A model generated the notes under the pieces. That model was given only the letters and a program-made list of their open reading frames with translations. It ran no database searches and was not told the origin of the DNA. A DNA stretch of 47,005 bases from positions 1 to 47,005 of IMG/VR virus record IMGVR_UViG_3300046488_000035; one strand, written 5' to 3'. Below are positions 45,286 through 47,005 of this stretch, piece after piece; position 1 is the stretch's first letter; every line of letters starts with the position of its first letter. The translations under genes and the position numbers were made by a program. Origin of the DNA: a virus.

Positions 45286-45606
45286 TTACCTCCCTTTCGC
45301 TATTTCAAAACCTTGTCCTTGAGATTTGGGCTTCATAAACGCCCTGGGCATAACTCCGCGTTTCTCGCATTCACGGAAGAGATGCTCTTTTGATTCTATC
45401 ATAATAGGTTCAGGTGCTATATCAGTCCATACACCTTTGACCCAGTCATGCGTGTGAACGGCTGGTGCAGCTGCTTCTTCCTTAGCACATTTCGGACAGT
45501 GGTCCCCGCGTGTGTAGCCGTGACGGGGGCAGCCATAACCGACCACCGTTCTCTTGCTTGTGCCGTGTTTATGTACTGATGGTGAAAGCAGGTTCTGTAC
45601 GCTCAT
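45286..45606 (-). CDS. Small zinc-finger-like protein
   Basis: A 106-residue protein. The start ATG 45606 overlaps the portal stop (TGATG). GCPRHG...HCPKC is a Cys/His zinc site; the first part of it (GCPRHG) is encoded by copy 20 of the dispersed motif, and an HTHDW segment follows. The C-terminal half is mixed. Role unknown; a function in head assembly is only suggested by place. Confidence 0.55.
   Translation of the reverse strand: MSVQNLLSPSVHKHGTSKRTVVGYGCPRHGYTRGDHCPKCAKEEAAAPAVHTHDWVKGVWTDIAPEPIMIESKEHLFRECEKRGVMPRAFMKPKSQGQGFEIAKGR
45521..45534 (+). repeat. Dispersed GC-rich motif, copy 20
   Basis: TGACGGGGGCAGCC, translated GCPRHG on the coding strand, where it provides a Cys and a His of a possible zinc site. 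Confidence 0.8.
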
Positions 45607-47005
45607 CACATCCCCATCTTCTGCCCCATCATCTGGGCTGCAGCTTGCGGTGGTAGAGCCTGTTCTGGATTCTGACCAGGACCCGGCATAGGTTGCCCTT
45701 GCTGTTCAATAGCTTTGTCTATATTGATACCATCATACTGAGAGTAGAAATACCTCAGCAACTCAGATGGTATCGGACTGCCAGTCTTGCTCGATGCTAT
45801 TGCTGCGTTAGACCAAGCAGCCATCATCTCCTGTGCATCTTGTCTCTTGGTACGTTGGTCGACTGGTAGTGCATTAGTCGGGTCCACTCGGTATGTGTAC
45901 TCAGCTTTGATGTCAGCAGGTGAGTACTTAATCCACCAGCGGGCACCATCAGGACCTATGATAGAGCGTATGATAGGCTCTTTCCAATAGGTGAATATCA
46001 TCTGGTTATACCTGCGAACCACATTCTGCAATAGATCAGCTACCATATCCCGTCGTTCATCTACACGAATCTGATTAGCCCAGTTGACCACTTCAGTCTC
46101 TTTAGCAGAGATATGGGTCTTTCCTTGATACTCACCAGTCGAGGAACGGGAGAAGCCTACCGTTTCACGGACATCTCCACGGATGATTTCTCCCATTCGT
46201 TCGAGGTCGGCAAGGACAGCAGATGCGCCTGGTTGTAGTTGCATGATAGCTTGGTTGATTGGTTCATCGGAGTCTACTTCGATGCCAGCTTGTACATCTT
46301 CCGATAGCATTTTCTGTAGTTGTTCAGGTGCTATTGACTTACGGCGATACAAGAACTTGAGGATATCCACACGCCTGTGCTTCATGGCTTGTGTGCGTAT
46401 CTCGTTTAACTCAAGCAACTGAGGCTCAATGATACGAGCATCAGGTATACCATAGATGTAATCCGGGTCAGGGTTGAAGGCAATGGTCTCAACAGGGATG
46501 CCATCTACCTGCATGAGGTCCTCTTCTTGGCGCAGGAACTTATCGTGGTCCATGGTGAAGCATATAATCTGTTTGGTCTTAGCATCACGCAGTTGCCACA
46601 GCTCCACCCACTCATGGTCCTTGAACTCACCATCAGCCCATTCGTCCCTGATACCACCCTCAGGCTGGGTTCTACGCTGCGTGTATGAGCCTTTTAGATC
46701 ATTGGTGTTCTTATACTTGGCATCCGCTTTGATGTCGGACAATGGACGGAATACACGCATAGCTACCCATTCCGCATTGTAGGACGACTCACAGCCCCAG
46801 GGATACACGACATCTTCCGGTCGGGCGCGTAGGAACCAAGGCATACCGGGATTGACCATGTTATTGTATTCTATCTTATTGCCTTGTTTATTGAACTGAG
46901 TCAGTGAAGCTTGTCCTTGCCCACCGATTGTTGTCTTGATGCCATAGCCATACTCTGAGTCGTATCCAACGAAACCACTAGCTATACCACACAAGAATGA
47001 GTCGT
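45606..47005 (-). CDS. Portal protein, C-terminal part (continues from position 1)
   Basis: This is the 3' part of the portal gene. Bases 46879-47005 duplicate 1-127. Features seen include RPEDVYPWG-like RPEDVVYPWGCESSYNAEWV, the long helical stem segment and the C-terminal Q/P/G/M-rich tail (QGQPMPGPGQNPEQALPPQA). Residues around GISARI-like PDARIIEPQLLELNEIRTQA form the usual crown/stem helix region. The stop overlaps the next start (TGATG). See the entry at 1-494 for the start. Confidence 0.8.
   Translation of the reverse strand, partial: DSFLCGIASGFVGYDSEYGYGIKTTIGGQGQASLTQFNKQGNKIEYNNMVNPGMPWFLRARPEDVVYPWGCESSYNAEWVAMRVFRPLSDIKADAKYKNTNDLKGSYTQRRTQPEGGIRDEWADGEFKDHEWVELWQLRDAKTKQIICFTMDHDKFLRQEEDLMQVDGIPVETIAFNPDPDYIYGIPDARIIEPQLLELNEIRTQAMKHRRVDILKFLYRRKSIAPEQLQKMLSEDVQAGIEVDSDEPINQAIMQLQPGASAVLADLERMGEIIRGDVRETVGFSRSSTGEYQGKTHISAKETEVVNWANQIRVDERRDMVADLLQNVVRRYNQMIFTYWKEPIIRSIIGPDGARWWIKYSPADIKAEYTYRVDPTNALPVDQRTKRQDAQEMMAAWSNAAIASSKTGSPIPSELLRYFYSQYDGINIDKAIEQQGQPMPGPGQNPEQALPPQAAAQMMGQKMGM
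46879..47005. repeat. Terminal overlap of circular genome (right copy)
   Basis: Exact second copy of bases 1-127. Removing it leaves a 46,878-bp circle and restores a single uninterrupted portal gene. Confidence 0.93.

Noticed and set aside
1-47005. CRISPR array or diversity-generating retroelement
   Set aside because: No regularly spaced repeats with unique spacers, no Cas genes, and no reverse transcriptase or template/variable repeat pair. The 20-copy motif is irregularly spaced and in both orientations.
1-47005. Temperate prophage
   Set aside because: No integrase, excisionase, CI-type repressor or attachment repeats; the only end repeat is the assembly overlap.

Overview
The window is a complete, circularly permuted genome of a lytic tailed bacteriophage with podovirus-like gene content. 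Bases 1-127 are repeated exactly at 46879-47005, so the unit is a circle of 46,878 bp. The portal gene runs across the artificial ends. Evidence for a phage: small and large terminase, portal, scaffold, major capsid protein, decoration-like protein, head-tail adaptor, large internal or ejection proteins, several tail-spike-like proteins and a T4-type lysozyme. I see no tape measure, sheath, integrase or lysogeny repressor. The host cannot be named from the sequence.

Layout. Two divergent transcription units start at a replication-origin-like region (about 3.5-4.4 kb). Leftward (minus strand, through position 1 and on from 47005 down to about 23.5 kb): terminases, lysozyme, small head genes, portal, scaffold, capsid, adaptor, glycosyltransferase-like protein, tail proteins, internal virion proteins, an ATP-grasp enzyme and small membrane proteins. 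Rightward (plus strand, 4.4-23.4 kb): small early genes, a ubiquitin-like conjugation cassette, three radical-SAM enzymes, small zinc-ribbon and lipoprotein genes, a RepA/DnaB-like ATPase, a two-subunit thiamine-diphosphate enzyme, a RecB-like nuclease, a Sak4-like recombinase with its ssDNA-binding partner, and a uracil-DNA-glycosylase/PolA fusion. The two units converge at about 23.4 kb on a promoter plus hairpin.

The most interesting features are these. (1) A four-gene Ubl/E2/JAB/E1 set at 5.3-8.2 kb. The Ubl ends in GGR, the E2-like protein carries an HPHI-PSNG-KPC active-site signature fused to a 12-cysteine tail, the JAMM peptidase has HSH-x7-SxxD, and the E1 has GGGGIG. Together they look like a phage-encoded protein-conjugation cascade. 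(2) A short GC-rich motif, consensus ATAAGCNTTGACGGGGGCAGCC, present about 20 times in both orientations. It occurs inside genes in all three reading frames, and seven times as adjacent convergent pairs. (3) A 332-nt group I intron in the major capsid gene, almost filled by a degenerate LAGLIDADG reading frame. (4) A DnaA-box origin with two arrays in opposite orientation. (5) At least three structured RNA candidates, one of them a clear H-type pseudoknot directly behind a sigma70-type promoter.

Many genes are translationally coupled by ATGA, TAATG or TGATG overlaps. I used these together with Shine-Dalgarno positions to choose starts and to recover several genes shorter than 60 codons.
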